The notes: a model not told the origin generated them from the letters alone. A DNA stretch of 64,000 nt from Shewanella sp. Choline-02u-19 (GCF_002836205.1 NZ_PJBE01000013.1:1984001-2048000); one strand, 5' to 3'. Shown: positions 34,290-44,278, counted from the stretch's first letter. Numbers and translations: made by a program.

Positions 34290-35246
34290 ATGCCTTTGAG
34301 CCGATTTCACGCACTACGCGAATACCTAAATACCGTTATTCTCGGACAGCCGACACTAACTGAGAATTTACTCATCGCGCTCATTGCCGATGGACACCTG
34401 CTTGTAGAGGGTCCTCCTGGCCTTGCAAAGACCCGCGCAGTCAAAGCATTGTGTGAGGGTGTAGAGGGAGATTTTCATCGGATTCAATTTACCCCAGATT
34501 TACTGCCCGCCGATCTTACAGGCACGGATATATATCGCGCCCAAACGGCAACCTTCGAATTTGAAGCGGGCCCCATATTCCATAATTTAATTCTCGCTGA
34601 TGAAATAAACCGCGCCCCCGCAAAAGTGCAGTCAGCGTTGCTTGAAGCAATGGCCGAAAGCCAAGTCACTGTCGGTAAAAATAGCTATCCACTGCCCGAA
34701 CTGTTTCTGGTTATGGCAACCCAAAACCCTCTTGAAAACGAAGGGACTTACCCACTACCAGAAGCGCAATTAGACCGTTTCTTAATGCACTTAAATCTTG
34801 ATTATCCAAGTGCTGAAACTGAGTTTGAAATTTTACGTCTTTCCCGTAATGAAGCACTAAAGAAAGAAGTGCCGAAAGTGACGCCGATTATTCAAGCCGA
34901 TATTTTTGCAGCGCGAGAGCAGGCTTTACAGATCTATCTTGCTGAACCGCTAGAAAAATATATTGTCGACATTGTAATGGCAACTCGCCAGCCAGCCGCT
35001 TATAGCCCTGAGCTAGCAAGTTGGCTTGAGTATGGTGTTAGCCCGCGCGCAACCATTTCGATTGAGCGTTGCGCCAGAGCCCGTGCTTATTTATATGAAC
35101 GTGATTTTGTCTCACCTGAAGATATTCAAGCTGTGGCACCCAATGTATTGCGCCATAGATTATTGCTGAGCTACCAAGCGCAAGCTGACGGCGTGTCTGC
35201 CGACGATGTGATCAACCATATTCTTTCTCAAGTTGCGGTTCCTTAA
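34290..35246 (+). CDS. MoxR-family AAA+ ATPase
   Basis: The 318-residue ATPase has Walker A GPPGLAKTRAVKAL (about 43-56), Walker B LILADEINRAP, a sensor region MATQNPLENEGTYPLPEAQLDRF and the MoxR C-terminal lid. It starts at the ATG at 34290 (MPLSRFHALREYLNTVILGQ); an alternative TTG at 34251 would add 13 non-conserved residues. MoxR ATPases act as chaperones that insert cofactors or activate complexes, typically with von Willebrand A proteins encoded next door, as here. It is the first of six genes with overlapping ends (MoxR, DUF58, DUF4381, BatA, BatB/TPR, BatD). Confidence 0.94.
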   Translation: MPLSRFHALREYLNTVILGQPTLTENLLIALIADGHLLVEGPPGLAKTRAVKALCEGVEGDFHRIQFTPDLLPADLTGTDIYRAQTATFEFEAGPIFHNLILADEINRAPAKVQSALLEAMAESQVTVGKNSYPLPELFLVMATQNPLENEGTYPLPEAQLDRFLMHLNLDYPSAETEFEILRLSRNEALKKEVPKVTPIIQADIFAAREQALQIYLAEPLEKYIVDIVMATRQPAAYSPELASWLEYGVSPRATISIERCARARAYLYERDFVSPEDIQAVAPNVLRHRLLLSYQAQADGVSADDVINHILSQVAVP

Positions 35247-36175
35247 TGGTCAATTCAGAGCTGCCTCTTTTTGCGGATGGCATCAACATCAACGAAAAAG
35301 AGCTACTTGCTTGTCAACGTATTGCGCGGGCGTTGCCTGAGAAACGGTCCAAGGCAAGAGCAAACTTAGCCGGACATCGAGCGAGCGCGATCAAAGGCCG
35401 TGGGATGGAGTTTGCTGAAGTTCGTCAATACCAAAGCGGTGATGACGTACGCACTATCGACTGGCGCGTAACCGCCAGAACAGGCAAAACTCATACGAAA
35501 TTATTTGTCGAAGAGCGTGAGCGCCCTATCCTGATATTGCTCGACTTAAGCCATAGCCTGTACTTTGGCTCAAGCTTGCTACTGCAATCGGTGCAAGCGG
35601 CGCACGTCGCCACCACGCTCGGGTGGAATGCCATTTTACATGGCGACCGACTCGGTGCGGTTATCGCGACAGAGCAAGAACACATAGAGTTGAAACCAAG
35701 AAGCCGACAGCAGGGTATTTTGCAACTTGTCTCAGCCATTAAACACCTGCATCAACGTCAATTAGATGCCCTGTCGGTTCAGGGATCTGAACCCGATCAC
35801 ATGTTAAAAGCATGCCAACGACTGCGGCGTCTCGCCAAGCCAGGCTCTCTTATCTGGATAGTCTCAGACGGAAGCCATTTTACCCCAGCCTGTTTGGCGA
35901 TGCTGTCCGACCTGAAACGTCATTGTGATATGGGCGCTTTTCTCATTACAGATCCTTTACGAGAAGGTAATTTGACCTTGCCGAAACACTTTCAGCTCCC
36001 CGTAAAGGACGGCAGTAAAGAGCGCATCATCGATAGACACAGCTATGAGCATTGGCTCAAGAATCAACAGCAAATTAAATCGGTATTCACTGACATGATG
36101 CAAAAAATTAATGTTGAAACCCGTGTTATTGATGCTGGACAACGCCTAAATCAACAATTGGGAGCATTACGATAA
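35246..36175 (+). CDS. DUF58 protein of the MoxR/Bat operon
   Basis: A 309-residue protein with the DUF58 core GRGMEFAEVRQYQSGDDVRTIDWRVTARTGKTHTKLFVEERERPILILLDLS. The part after it is VWA-like, with DLSHS in place of a perfect DxSxS. The start ATG shares its A with the moxR stop (TAATG). DUF58 proteins accompany MoxR ATPases nearly everywhere and probably hand a client or signal to the VWA proteins. No membrane helix is apparent, so it should be cytoplasmic. Molecular activity unknown. Confidence 0.88.
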   Translation: MVNSELPLFADGININEKELLACQRIARALPEKRSKARANLAGHRASAIKGRGMEFAEVRQYQSGDDVRTIDWRVTARTGKTHTKLFVEERERPILILLDLSHSLYFGSSLLLQSVQAAHVATTLGWNAILHGDRLGAVIATEQEHIELKPRSRQQGILQLVSAIKHLHQRQLDALSVQGSEPDHMLKACQRLRRLAKPGSLIWIVSDGSHFTPACLAMLSDLKRHCDMGAFLITDPLREGNLTLPKHFQLPVKDGSKERIIDRHSYEHWLKNQQQIKSVFTDMMQKINVETRVIDAGQRLNQQLGALR

Positions 36176-36697
36176 ATGGCTGTGCAAACTCCAGCAGCAA
36201 ATCCTGCTTTAGCATCACTACAAGATATTCAAACCCCGACAGAAATTGGGCTTTGGCCGCTGGCTTATGGATACTGGCTCTTGCTACTTGTCGTGTTGAT
36301 ATCTGTCGCTGCAGCTTTTATTTACCTCAGAAAACGCCGGCAGCACACCGCAGCTAAAAGAGCAGCATTAGTGGAGCTCGCAAAGCTGGATCCGAGCACG
36401 GCACAATACATCACCAATGTCAGTGAAATATTAAAACGGGCAGCAATGAGCTATTGCGACCGTTCATTGGTTGCAGGCTTATCGGGCACTCATTGGTATG
36501 CTTGGCTTACAGCGCAAGTGAACTCCCCCCCGGTTGAATTATGTGAACTGCTTAAATTGAGTTATCAGCGTACAGAGCTGACTCAATCACAAGCGATAGC
36601 ATTAAAACAAAGTGCAGAACATTGGCTAAAAAGCGCTCTTCCGCTTGATTCGAAACGGCTTGACGCTGCCTTAGCCGTCAATATGGAGGCTAAATAA
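36176..36697 (+). CDS. DUF4381 membrane protein
   Basis: The 173-residue protein has one membrane helix near residues 34-52 (WLLLLVVLISVAAAFIYL) with a basic RKRRQH after it, then a cytoplasmic helical domain with CDRSLVAGLSGTHWYAWL. The order helix-then-AALVELAKLD matches the DUF4381 family of Bat operons. It starts immediately after the DUF58 stop and its own stop overlaps the next ATG, so production is stoichiometrically tied to its neighbours. Confidence 0.85.
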   Translation: MAVQTPAANPALASLQDIQTPTEIGLWPLAYGYWLLLLVVLISVAAAFIYLRKRRQHTAAKRAALVELAKLDPSTAQYITNVSEILKRAAMSYCDRSLVAGLSGTHWYAWLTAQVNSPPVELCELLKLSYQRTELTQSQAIALKQSAEHWLKSALPLDSKRLDAALAVNMEAK

Positions 36698-37695
36698 TGT
36701 TAACACTAGCGCTGCCATGGTTATTACTATTATTACCACTGCCACTTCTTTTTAGAAAACAGCAGCAACAAGTTAAGCTGGGGGGTCACCTTTATCTTCC
36801 AGGAAGTGATATCGAGTCCCAAAACCTACCTGTTAAAATAACGCCGAGTACAAAGAAAGGTTATTGGATCTTGTGGGTATTATTGGTTATCGCCGTTGCA
36901 AGGCCATTATGGATGGGTGAACCGATAGAGCTGCCCAGTAAAGGGCGTGACTTAATGTTGTCCGTTGACTTATCTGGCAGCATGCAGATAGAAGATATGG
37001 TCATCGACGGCAGAGCCACCGACAGATTCACACTTATCCAACATGTGGTTAGCCAGTTTATTGAACGTCGAAAAGGGGATCGCATAGGGCTTATCTTGTT
37101 TGCGGATCATGCTTACCTGCAGTCCCCTCTCACCCAAGATAGACGCACTGTAGCGCAGTATCTGAATGAAGCGGAAATTGGCTTAGTCGGCAGGCAAACC
37201 GCCATTGGTGAAGCGATTGCTCTAGGGGTTAAACGATTCGATCAAGTAGACGAGAGTAATAGAGTGCTTATCTTACTTACTGATGGCGCTAATAATGCCG
37301 GTACAATATCGCCAGAAAAAGCAACTGAAATAGCCGCTAAAAGAGGGATCACTATCTATACCATTGGCGTAGGAGCTGAAGTGATGGAGCGTCGCACTCT
37401 TTTTGGTAAAGAACGTGTTAACCCTTCGATGGATTTAGATGAGCCGCAGCTTAAACAGATTGCCGCTAAAACGGGCGGTACCTATTTTCGCGCGCGAAAT
37501 GCCGAAGAACTTGAACGTATCTATCAAGAGATTGACAACCTAGAACCCATTAGCCGAGAGCAATTAAGTTATCGCCCACAATCGGAGCTTTTCTACTGGC
37601 CTTTGGGCTTGGCATTATTACTTTCAATATTTAAAAGTATTGGCCAATTATCTATTTTTAGTCTTAAGCCTAAACAGCCATCGGGAGGCCATTAG
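36697..37695 (+). CDS. VWA-domain membrane protein (BatA-like)
   Basis: A 332-residue protein with an N-terminal helix pair (LALPWLLLLLPLPLLF; GYWILWVLLVIAVARPL), a VWA domain with the MIDAS sequence DLSGSMQ (about residue 90) and later DGANNAG, and a C-terminal helix (LFYWPLGLALLLSIF). The intact DxSxS metal site should bind Mg2+ or Mn2+ and mediate protein contacts on the periplasmic face. The YRPQSELFYWPLG end is characteristic of BatA proteins. Overlapping stop and start with DUF4381. Confidence 0.9.
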   Translation: MLTLALPWLLLLLPLPLLFRKQQQQVKLGGHLYLPGSDIESQNLPVKITPSTKKGYWILWVLLVIAVARPLWMGEPIELPSKGRDLMLSVDLSGSMQIEDMVIDGRATDRFTLIQHVVSQFIERRKGDRIGLILFADHAYLQSPLTQDRRTVAQYLNEAEIGLVGRQTAIGEAIALGVKRFDQVDESNRVLILLTDGANNAGTISPEKATEIAAKRGITIYTIGVGAEVMERRTLFGKERVNPSMDLDEPQLKQIAAKTGGTYFRARNAEELERIYQEIDNLEPISREQLSYRPQSELFYWPLGLALLLSIFKSIGQLSIFSLKPKQPSGGH

Positions 37696-37697
37696 CC

Positions 37698-39596
37698 ATG
37701 CATTTTTTACGCCCTGAGTGGTTTTTGGCGATCATTCCACTTGTCATTCTGCTGCTTTTTATTAAGAAAAAACAAGGTGCCAGTTCCAGTTGGAACCAAT
37801 ATATTGCACCTCACCTTGCCAACGTATTACTCGGCAGTACTGAGAGAAAGCAAAGTCGTAATGTTTTCTATCTTGCATTTGCTTGGTTAATTGCAGTGCT
37901 TGCGCTATCGGGTCCCGCATTGGAAAAAACGGCGCTACCAGTCTATGAATCGGCTCAAGGTCGAGTCATAGTTATGGATATGTCGTTATCTATGTATGCT
38001 AACGATCTATCACCGAATCGACTAACCCAATCAAAATACCGAGCCACAGATCTGATTGAGACGGTAGTAGAAGGTGAAACTGGCCTAATCGCTTATGCCG
38101 GTGATGCCTTTACCATTAGTCCATTAACACGTGATAAAGCTACCTTATTGAACCTATTGCCGACGTTAACGCCAAGTATCATGCCCGTTAAAGGCTCTAA
38201 TGTTGAAGTCGCGCTAGAGCATGCCAAGTCATTGTTAATTCAGGGAGGGCATGTTCGTGGTGATATTGTGCTTTTTACCGATGGTATTTCCAGCTCGCAA
38301 CTTAATCGAGCACAATCCGTCTTAAAAGGCAGTTCCTACCGCCTAGGTATTCTGGCTTTTGGCAGTGAACAAGGTGCTCCTATTCAACTGCCCAATGGTC
38401 AACTATTGCGTGATAACGGTAATCAAGTCGTCATCGCCAAAACAGATTATGGATTGCTACAAACATTGGCATCGTCAGCCAATGGTACTGTGATCCCTAT
38501 TCGTGCTGATGGTCAAGATGTAACCCAACTCGTGCAATGGCTTGCCAGCACAAAAGACACTAAAGAGAGTGATTTAGAGGGTGAAGTTTGGCAAGATCTG
38601 GGCGGCTACATCGCACTATTATTACTACTCCCCGCTCTGCTTAGCTTCAGACACGGCATTATCGGTGCCTTTGCGTTAATGGTCATTATGCAGCCAATCC
38701 AGCCCGTTTATGCCGATAGTTGGGATAACCTTTGGCAAACTCAAAATCAACAAGCATCAAACGCCTATCAAGCTCAGCAGTATCAAGCTGCGGCAGAGCA
38801 ATTTGAACAAACTCAATGGCAAGCCAGCGCCCGTTATAAGGCGGGTCAATTTGATGAAGCTCTTACAGGCTTTGAGCAAGATACCTCTGCTAGTGGACTC
38901 TATAACCAAGGCAATGCGCTCATGCAGCTCGGCCAGTATGATAAAGCCGAAAAGCGCTATCAACAGGCACTCGACCAAGCGCCAGAGATGGACGCCGCTA
39001 AGCAAAATTTAGCCCTAGCAAAAGAGCTGCAACAGCAACAAGAGCAGCAAAAACAAAATGGCGAAGGAGATGACAGCCAAAAGTCAGATGAGCAACAGCA
39101 GTCTGACGATTCAGAGTCTAGTGATAAACAATCACAAGACAGCAGCTCTGAGTCTAAAAATGGCCAAAGTGAACAGAACAAAGAACAATCTGATGATGCC
39201 AATTCTGCAGATGATTCTGGCGATGAATCCGCTGAATCTCAGAAAAATGAAGAGGCTGCGCAGGACGCTGAGCAAAACTCAGATAAAGAGCAGCCCAATG
39301 ATAATGATGCTGCGATGGAAGCCGAAAATTCAAAAGATGATTCGAAAGATGAATCTCAGCAAAGCCAGCAAGCCAAAGCGCAACAATCCGCAGCTGAAAG
39401 TGATGAACAAGAAAATGAACAACAAGGCTCAATGGCTCCAACAACCCCTTCAGATGAACCTCTTCCGCCAGAAATGGAAAGAGCATTAAGAGCGATTGCA
39501 GACGACCCGCAGGTACTACTCCGTAATAAAATGCAGCTTGAATATCAGAAACGACGCCGCCAAGGCATTAATACCAAGGAAAACCAACAGTGGTAA
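37698..39596 (+). CDS. VWA-TPR membrane protein (BatB/BatC fusion-like)
   Basis: A 632-residue protein: helices at about 8-22 and 55-75, then a VWA domain with DMSLSMYAND (MIDAS DxSxS). A membrane segment lies near 300-345 (LLLLLPALLSF...), followed by TPR repeats at about 350-450 (GLYNQGNALMQLGQYDKAEKRYQQALDQAPEMDAAK). A ~130-residue tract rich in Gln, Ser, Asp and Glu comes next, then the short C-terminal motif PPEMERALRAIADDPQVLLRNKMQLEYQKRR. BatB and BatC are separate in some bacteria and joined here. The acidic tract is probably disordered. The stop overlaps the batD start. Confidence 0.9.
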   Translation: MHFLRPEWFLAIIPLVILLLFIKKKQGASSSWNQYIAPHLANVLLGSTERKQSRNVFYLAFAWLIAVLALSGPALEKTALPVYESAQGRVIVMDMSLSMYANDLSPNRLTQSKYRATDLIETVVEGETGLIAYAGDAFTISPLTRDKATLLNLLPTLTPSIMPVKGSNVEVALEHAKSLLIQGGHVRGDIVLFTDGISSSQLNRAQSVLKGSSYRLGILAFGSEQGAPIQLPNGQLLRDNGNQVVIAKTDYGLLQTLASSANGTVIPIRADGQDVTQLVQWLASTKDTKESDLEGEVWQDLGGYIALLLLLPALLSFRHGIIGAFALMVIMQPIQPVYADSWDNLWQTQNQQASNAYQAQQYQAAAEQFEQTQWQASARYKAGQFDEALTGFEQDTSASGLYNQGNALMQLGQYDKAEKRYQQALDQAPEMDAAKQNLALAKELQQQQEQQKQNGEGDDSQKSDEQQQSDDSESSDKQSQDSSSESKNGQSEQNKEQSDDANSADDSGDESAESQKNEEAAQDAEQNSDKEQPNDNDAAMEAENSKDDSKDESQQSQQAKAQQSAAESDEQENEQQGSMAPTTPSDEPLPPEMERALRAIADDPQVLLRNKMQLEYQKRRRQGINTKENQQW

Positions 39597-41227
39597 TTCG
39601 ACATCTATGTGCGTTCTTAATTGTAGCCTTAACCGCTGCGACACCCGCCTATGCAATCACCAGCTTGCAAGCATCGGTTGACCGTAATCCTGTAATTGAA
39701 GGTGAATCTCTGGTGCTAACGGTTGTTGCTGATGACGATCTCAACAGTGGTGAGCTCAACACCTCATCACTGCTAAAGGACTTTATCGTTGGTAGAACAA
39801 GCATCAGTCGCAGTAAACAGATCATGAATTTTGATGCGAGAAATGAGACTCGTTGGCAAGTGCTTTTATCGCCAAAATTTGGCGGAAACATCACCATCCC
39901 CGCCTTCAATATTAAAGGCGTGAGTTCTGCGCCCATTACCCTTGCGGTAGTAGATAGAAAGTCGCAACCGCAACAGATGCAAGATATCTTTATGCGATCG
40001 AGCTTATCCTCAGAAGAAGCTTATGTCGGCCAAATGTTAACCTACAGAGTGAAGCTTTATCTGGCACTAGAATTACAACGCGGCGTGCTTAGTGCACCAG
40101 TGCTAGACGGCGCTCAAATCAAGCAACTGGGTGAAGATAAAGACAGCAATGAAATCGTTAATGGCAAGCGTTACCGTGTCATTGAACGCGCTTATGCCAT
40201 TATCGCCGACCAACCCGGTGAACTGACCATCAATGGTGCCAGTTTTTCTGGAGATGTACTGGTACAAACCAAACGCAATGGCGGTATGTTTTCATTCAAT
40301 GAAAGTCGGCCGACTCAAACTCAAGCGCCAAAATCAATCGTATTGATCAACCCTGAGCCTGTCGAGTATCAAGGTCAGTGGTTAGTATCTGATTTAGTTG
40401 TGTTAAAAGAAGATTGGCCGACAACACCCGTCGAGTATAAAGTCGGCGACCCAATTACTCGTACGATAAGCTTATTAGCGTCTAATGCTGATGAGACCAG
40501 CTTGCCCGACATCCGATTATCAACACCTGCTGAGCTAAAAACTTATCCAGAAAAGGCACAACGAAAGTCGTTTGTTCGAGATAAACAAATGGTGTCACAA
40601 CTCACGCAAACCACCGCAATAGTGGCGACAAAAGCCGGCACTTACACGCTACCTGAAATAAAAGTCCCTTGGTGGAACCCCCACCTCAAACAGCAGCAAT
40701 ACGCCACCCTTCCCGCCCGTACGGTTGTCGTCACGAGAGGGGAAATTGCCGAGTCAGTGAACATCCATCAACCACCAAACACGATTCAAACAACCACTGC
40801 AGGTTACTGGCCTTGGTTAACTGCTGGTTTTGCGTTGTTATGGTTATTAACGCTAATGCTTTGGCTCAATGCCAGAAAAAAACAGGCAGTAAGCACGACT
40901 AAAAGCGACGACAGAAATCCAGTGACTATCAATAACAGTGCCCGAAAATTACTTGAGCAAAGTTGTGCTGCAAAAGAGCCAACAAAAGTCATCAACGCAC
41001 TAATAGCTTACTACTCTGAGCTTTTAGGACAACCAATAACATTGCGAGATATAGCCAATATATCAGTGGAGCTTTCTATCGAAATCGCCTCATTGCAGCA
41101 ATCTGCTTATAGCAAAAACACCACAGATATTGACTACAAGCAATTACTCAACATCGTTTTGACGACAAAAATGAACGATAAACAGAGTAATACCTCTGCC
41201 CTTAATTCACTCAACCCGCAGATATAA
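39590..41227 (+). CDS. batD: BatD-family protein
   Basis: The 545-residue protein starts at a GTG (39590) inside the previous gene, with AAGGA upstream. A signal peptide (MVIRHLCAFLIVALTAATPAYA) precedes beta-sandwich repeats (SLQASVDRNPVIEGESLVLTV), and a membrane helix lies at about 404-425 (WPWLTAGFALLWLLTLMLWL) before a cytoplasmic tail. It is the last gene of the operon and is followed by a terminator. Bat proteins were named for aerotolerance in Bacteroides and occur with MoxR/VWA sets; the role in Shewanella is not established. Confidence 0.9.
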   Translation: MVIRHLCAFLIVALTAATPAYAITSLQASVDRNPVIEGESLVLTVVADDDLNSGELNTSSLLKDFIVGRTSISRSKQIMNFDARNETRWQVLLSPKFGGNITIPAFNIKGVSSAPITLAVVDRKSQPQQMQDIFMRSSLSSEEAYVGQMLTYRVKLYLALELQRGVLSAPVLDGAQIKQLGEDKDSNEIVNGKRYRVIERAYAIIADQPGELTINGASFSGDVLVQTKRNGGMFSFNESRPTQTQAPKSIVLINPEPVEYQGQWLVSDLVVLKEDWPTTPVEYKVGDPITRTISLLASNADETSLPDIRLSTPAELKTYPEKAQRKSFVRDKQMVSQLTQTTAIVATKAGTYTLPEIKVPWWNPHLKQQQYATLPARTVVVTRGEIAESVNIHQPPNTIQTTTAGYWPWLTAGFALLWLLTLMLWLNARKKQAVSTTKSDDRNPVTINNSARKLLEQSCAAKEPTKVINALIAYYSELLGQPITLRDIANISVELSIEIASLQQSAYSKNTTDIDYKQLLNIVLTTKMNDKQSNTSALNSLNPQI

Positions 41228-41251
41228 CGATTACGGAGTAATACATCATTT

Positions 41252-41283
41252 AAAAAATGACGCTCACTAAGAGCGTCATTTTT
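41252..41283 (+). terminator. Rho-independent terminator of the MoxR/Bat operon
   Basis: AAATGACGCTC-actaa-GAGCGTCATTTTT, an 11-bp stem ending in T5, begins 25 bases after the batD stop. Confidence 0.9.
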
Positions 41284-41429
41284 ATATCAGTAACAGAATC
41301 TACCGCTATTTTGAGCCTATCTGTTTACACTATTTTGTTCTTGGCTTTGTTTAGTGATTCCACATATTGGTATTCGACGATGAACAAGGTTAAGCTGTGT
41401 TTTATTGATCCAGTTAGAAAAAATAAAAA

Positions 41430-41993
41430 ATGTTTGATAGTTGGCGAAATAAAAAGTCGAGCACCACGGTCTCTTCAGACATGGTTAGCAAACAAAGACG
41501 ATACGATAGCCTTGTCAGGGCACTTCATACCGATATATACCGTTATGCCTATTGGCTATGCGGCGATAAACATATCGCTGAAGATATCACCCAGGAAACG
41601 TTTCTGCGCGCATGGCGTTCACTTGATTCATTAAAAGATGAAAAAGCCGCAAAAGCATGGCTGATTACCATTCTCCGCCGTGAAAATGCACGACGTTTTG
41701 AGCGTAAACAATTTAATTACTCTGATGTTGAACAAGAGTTTATTGAAGACACGTTTTCAAGCAGTACCGAAGACCATGCTGAACAACATTTATTACAGAG
41801 ACAAATTTCAAAGTTGGAACTTGAATACCGAGAACCGTTATTACTGCAAGTAATTGGTGGTTTTAGTGGCGAAGAAATAGCAAAGATATTAGATCTTAAT
41901 CGAAATACTGTTATGACTCGTTTATTTAGAGCAAGAAACCAACTGAAGGATGCACTCGAACAACCGACTATCAGAGGTCAATCCAATGGATGA
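41430..41993 (+). CDS. ECF-type RNA polymerase sigma factor
   Basis: The 187-residue protein has sigma region 2 (LVRALHTDIYRYAYWLCGDKHIAEDITQETFLRAWRSLDSL) and region 4 (LELEYREPLLLQVIGGFSGEEIAKILDLNRNTVMTRLFRARNQLKDAL). No extra domain is present. I use the ATG at 41430; an internal ATG at 41481 is possible because the first 17 residues are poorly conserved. The stop overlaps the start of a DUF3379 membrane protein gene by 8 nt, the usual arrangement of ECF sigma and anti-sigma. Target promoters and the signal are unknown. Confidence 0.9.
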   Translation: MFDSWRNKKSSTTVSSDMVSKQRRYDSLVRALHTDIYRYAYWLCGDKHIAEDITQETFLRAWRSLDSLKDEKAAKAWLITILRRENARRFERKQFNYSDVEQEFIEDTFSSSTEDHAEQHLLQRQISKLELEYREPLLLQVIGGFSGEEIAKILDLNRNTVMTRLFRARNQLKDALEQPTIRGQSNG

Positions 41994-42690
41994 GCTTAAA
42001 TTTCGCCGCCAAGCTTATGGTGAGCCAAATAACCAAGATCCCGAGTTCCTTCACGCAGCAATGGAATCGGCAGAAAGAGAAGCCTTTTTAAATACTCTTA
42101 AAGGCTTAGATAACAAAATTGAAAAAGCACTGAGCATTGATGTACCAGATGATCTGGTGGCTAAGTTGTTATTACGCCAACAGTTGCAACATCACCATGC
42201 ACAACGTCGTAAAACAGGATTTGCGTTTGCGATGGTCGCGTCAGTGGCCTTCTTAGCGGGTATTACCTTTACGTTAATGCGTATGGGGCCTGTTGATCTA
42301 GGACAACATGCTTTGGCACATGTTTATCATGAAGATAAAGCGCTTCATCTTGATAAAAATGTCCAATACCAAGACGTTAACTTTCAACTAGCTTCGCTTG
42401 GTAATATTGGAGATATGCAATTTACCGAGCAGCCAGGTAAAGTGTTTTACAGTACCTATTGTGATTTTCAAGGGGTAAAAAGCCTGCATTTAGTGATGCA
42501 AGGTGAACACGGAAAAGTCACCCTATTTATCGTACCGCTAGAAGACAGAATGGTATTAGAAGAAGCTTTTGCCGATAATAAATATAAAGGTATGGGATTT
42601 GAAACTGACAACGCATATATGTTGCTCGTTGGTGAAGAGATCCAAGACCTTAATTACGTTAGAAACGAAATTAAGCAAACATTCATCTAG
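41986..42690 (+). CDS. DUF3379 membrane protein, probable anti-sigma factor
   Basis: The 234-residue protein starts at the ATG at 41986 (MDELKFRRQAYGEPN) with AGAGGT upstream. A cytoplasmic N-terminal helical region (about 1-70) is followed by one membrane helix (FAFAMVASVAFLAGITFTLM) and a periplasmic domain (VFYSTYCDFQGVKSLHLVMQGEHGKVTLFIVPL). This is the topology of single-pass anti-sigma factors and fits DUF3379, which co-occurs with this ECF sigma in Shewanella and Vibrio. It lacks the HxxxCxxC zinc motif of ZAS-type anti-sigmas. The regulatory role is inferred from coupling with the sigma gene. Confidence 0.83.
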   Translation: MDELKFRRQAYGEPNNQDPEFLHAAMESAEREAFLNTLKGLDNKIEKALSIDVPDDLVAKLLLRQQLQHHHAQRRKTGFAFAMVASVAFLAGITFTLMRMGPVDLGQHALAHVYHEDKALHLDKNVQYQDVNFQLASLGNIGDMQFTEQPGKVFYSTYCDFQGVKSLHLVMQGEHGKVTLFIVPLEDRMVLEEAFADNKYKGMGFETDNAYMLLVGEEIQDLNYVRNEIKQTFI

Positions 42691-42826
42691 TCCTTTGACA
42701 ACCAATGGTGCTATTTACGCGCCATTGGTTAGATCTACATCACAATTCCATCATTTATTGAGCCCATGCTCGAATATCTGCTAGCATAGCGCCACAACTA
42801 AAAAATGATAAAAGCGTATATATCTC

Positions 42827-44278
42827 ATGACCATTGAATTACCCATTTTAATTACCTTCATTGGCTATCTTGCCTTAATGATGGGCATTGGCCTTTGGGC
42901 TTACAAGGCAACTGATTCTGTAGAAGATTACATTTTAGGTGGCCGCGGCATGGGGCCAGCGGTAACGGCACTAAGTGTTGGCGCTTCTGATATGTCTGGC
43001 TGGCTGCTGCTTGGTTTACCTGGCGCCGTCTATTTAGGGGGTTTAGGTGAAGCTTGGATTGGTTTCGGATTGGTCTTTGGTGCCTGGTTAAACTGGCTGT
43101 TTGTCGCCAAGCGATTACGGATCTACACCGAGTTTACCGATAACGCACTGACCCTTCCCGACTTTTTCGAAAAACGATTTGAAGATAATAAAGGCATACT
43201 CAAGTTAGTCTCTGCTGTCACCATATTAGTGTTTTTTACCTTCTATGCGTCGTCTGGCATGGTAGGCGGCGCTATTTTGTTTGAGAAAGTCTTTGGCCTT
43301 GATTACACACTCGCATTGATTATTGGCTCGAGCATCATTGTGGGTTACACCTTTGTCGGTGGCTTCTTTGCGGTAAGTTGGACCGATTTCTTCCAAGGTT
43401 GCTTAATGTTAGTGGCGTTACTCATTGTGCCCATCGCCATTTTTAGTCAACCAGAAACACAACAAGGGTTTGAAGCACTCGATCCTGCTATGCTGTCATT
43501 ATTCAGCGAAAACACCACCTTTATTGGCCTCATATCGCTACTTGCTTGGGGGCTAGGCTATTTCGGTCAACCGCATATCCTGTCACGTTTTATGGCGATT
43601 GGTTCAGCCGACGATATTCCTGTTTCGCGCCGCATTGCAATGAGCTGGATGCTCATCGCATTATTGGGCGCGTTGGCGACCGGTATCGCAGGAACATTAT
43701 ACTTTGCCGCGAGTCCACTAGAAAATCCTGAAACCGTGTTTATTCATCTAGCACATGCCGCCTTCAATCCATGGATAGGCGGATTACTTATCGCGGCCAT
43801 ATTGTCGGCAATTATGAGTACGATTGATTCACAACTACTAGTTTGTTCAAGCGTCATTACTGAAGACTTTTATAAAAAGTGGTTACGCCCACAAGCGCAA
43901 AGCAAAGAACTCATGCTCGTTGGTCGCATCGGCGTACTTGCCATTGCAATCATCGCAGGGATCGTTGCATTGAATCCTGAAAGCAGCGTACTTGGACTCG
44001 TTAGCTATGCGTGGGCAGGTTTTGGTGCCGCATTTGGTCCAGTCGTATTAATGTCGCTCTTCTGGCGTGACTATAGCCGCGATGGCGCTGTTACCACTAT
44101 CGTTGTTGGTGCCGTTACTGTGGTTATTTGGAAGCAACTAAGCGGAGGGATTTTTGATCTTTACGAAATCTTACCTGGCTTCCTTTTTGCTACAATAGCC
44201 GGTGTGCTTGTTAGCAAATTAAAAGCACCTTCAGACGCAGTTAAAGCGCAATTTAATGAGTTTGAAGCAAAGCTATAA
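42827..44278 (+). CDS. putP: Sodium/proline symporter
   Basis: A 483-residue member of the solute:sodium symporter family with about 13 helices. Conserved stretches are YILGGRGMGPAVTALSVGASDMSGWLLLGLPGAVYLGGLGEAWIG, GYTFVGGFFAVSWTDFFQG, GWGLGYFGQPHILSRFMAI-like (LLAWGLGYFGQPHILSRFMAIGS) and AAILSAIMSTIDSQLLVCSSVITEDFYK. Several of these match E. coli PutP closely. It imports proline with Na+. No putA gene is adjacent. It ends in its own strong terminator. Confidence 0.93.
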   Translation: MTIELPILITFIGYLALMMGIGLWAYKATDSVEDYILGGRGMGPAVTALSVGASDMSGWLLLGLPGAVYLGGLGEAWIGFGLVFGAWLNWLFVAKRLRIYTEFTDNALTLPDFFEKRFEDNKGILKLVSAVTILVFFTFYASSGMVGGAILFEKVFGLDYTLALIIGSSIIVGYTFVGGFFAVSWTDFFQGCLMLVALLIVPIAIFSQPETQQGFEALDPAMLSLFSENTTFIGLISLLAWGLGYFGQPHILSRFMAIGSADDIPVSRRIAMSWMLIALLGALATGIAGTLYFAASPLENPETVFIHLAHAAFNPWIGGLLIAAILSAIMSTIDSQLLVCSSVITEDFYKKWLRPQAQSKELMLVGRIGVLAIAIIAGIVALNPESSVLGLVSYAWAGFGAAFGPVVLMSLFWRDYSRDGAVTTIVVGAVTVVIWKQLSGGIFDLYEILPGFLFATIAGVLVSKLKAPSDAVKAQFNEFEAKL

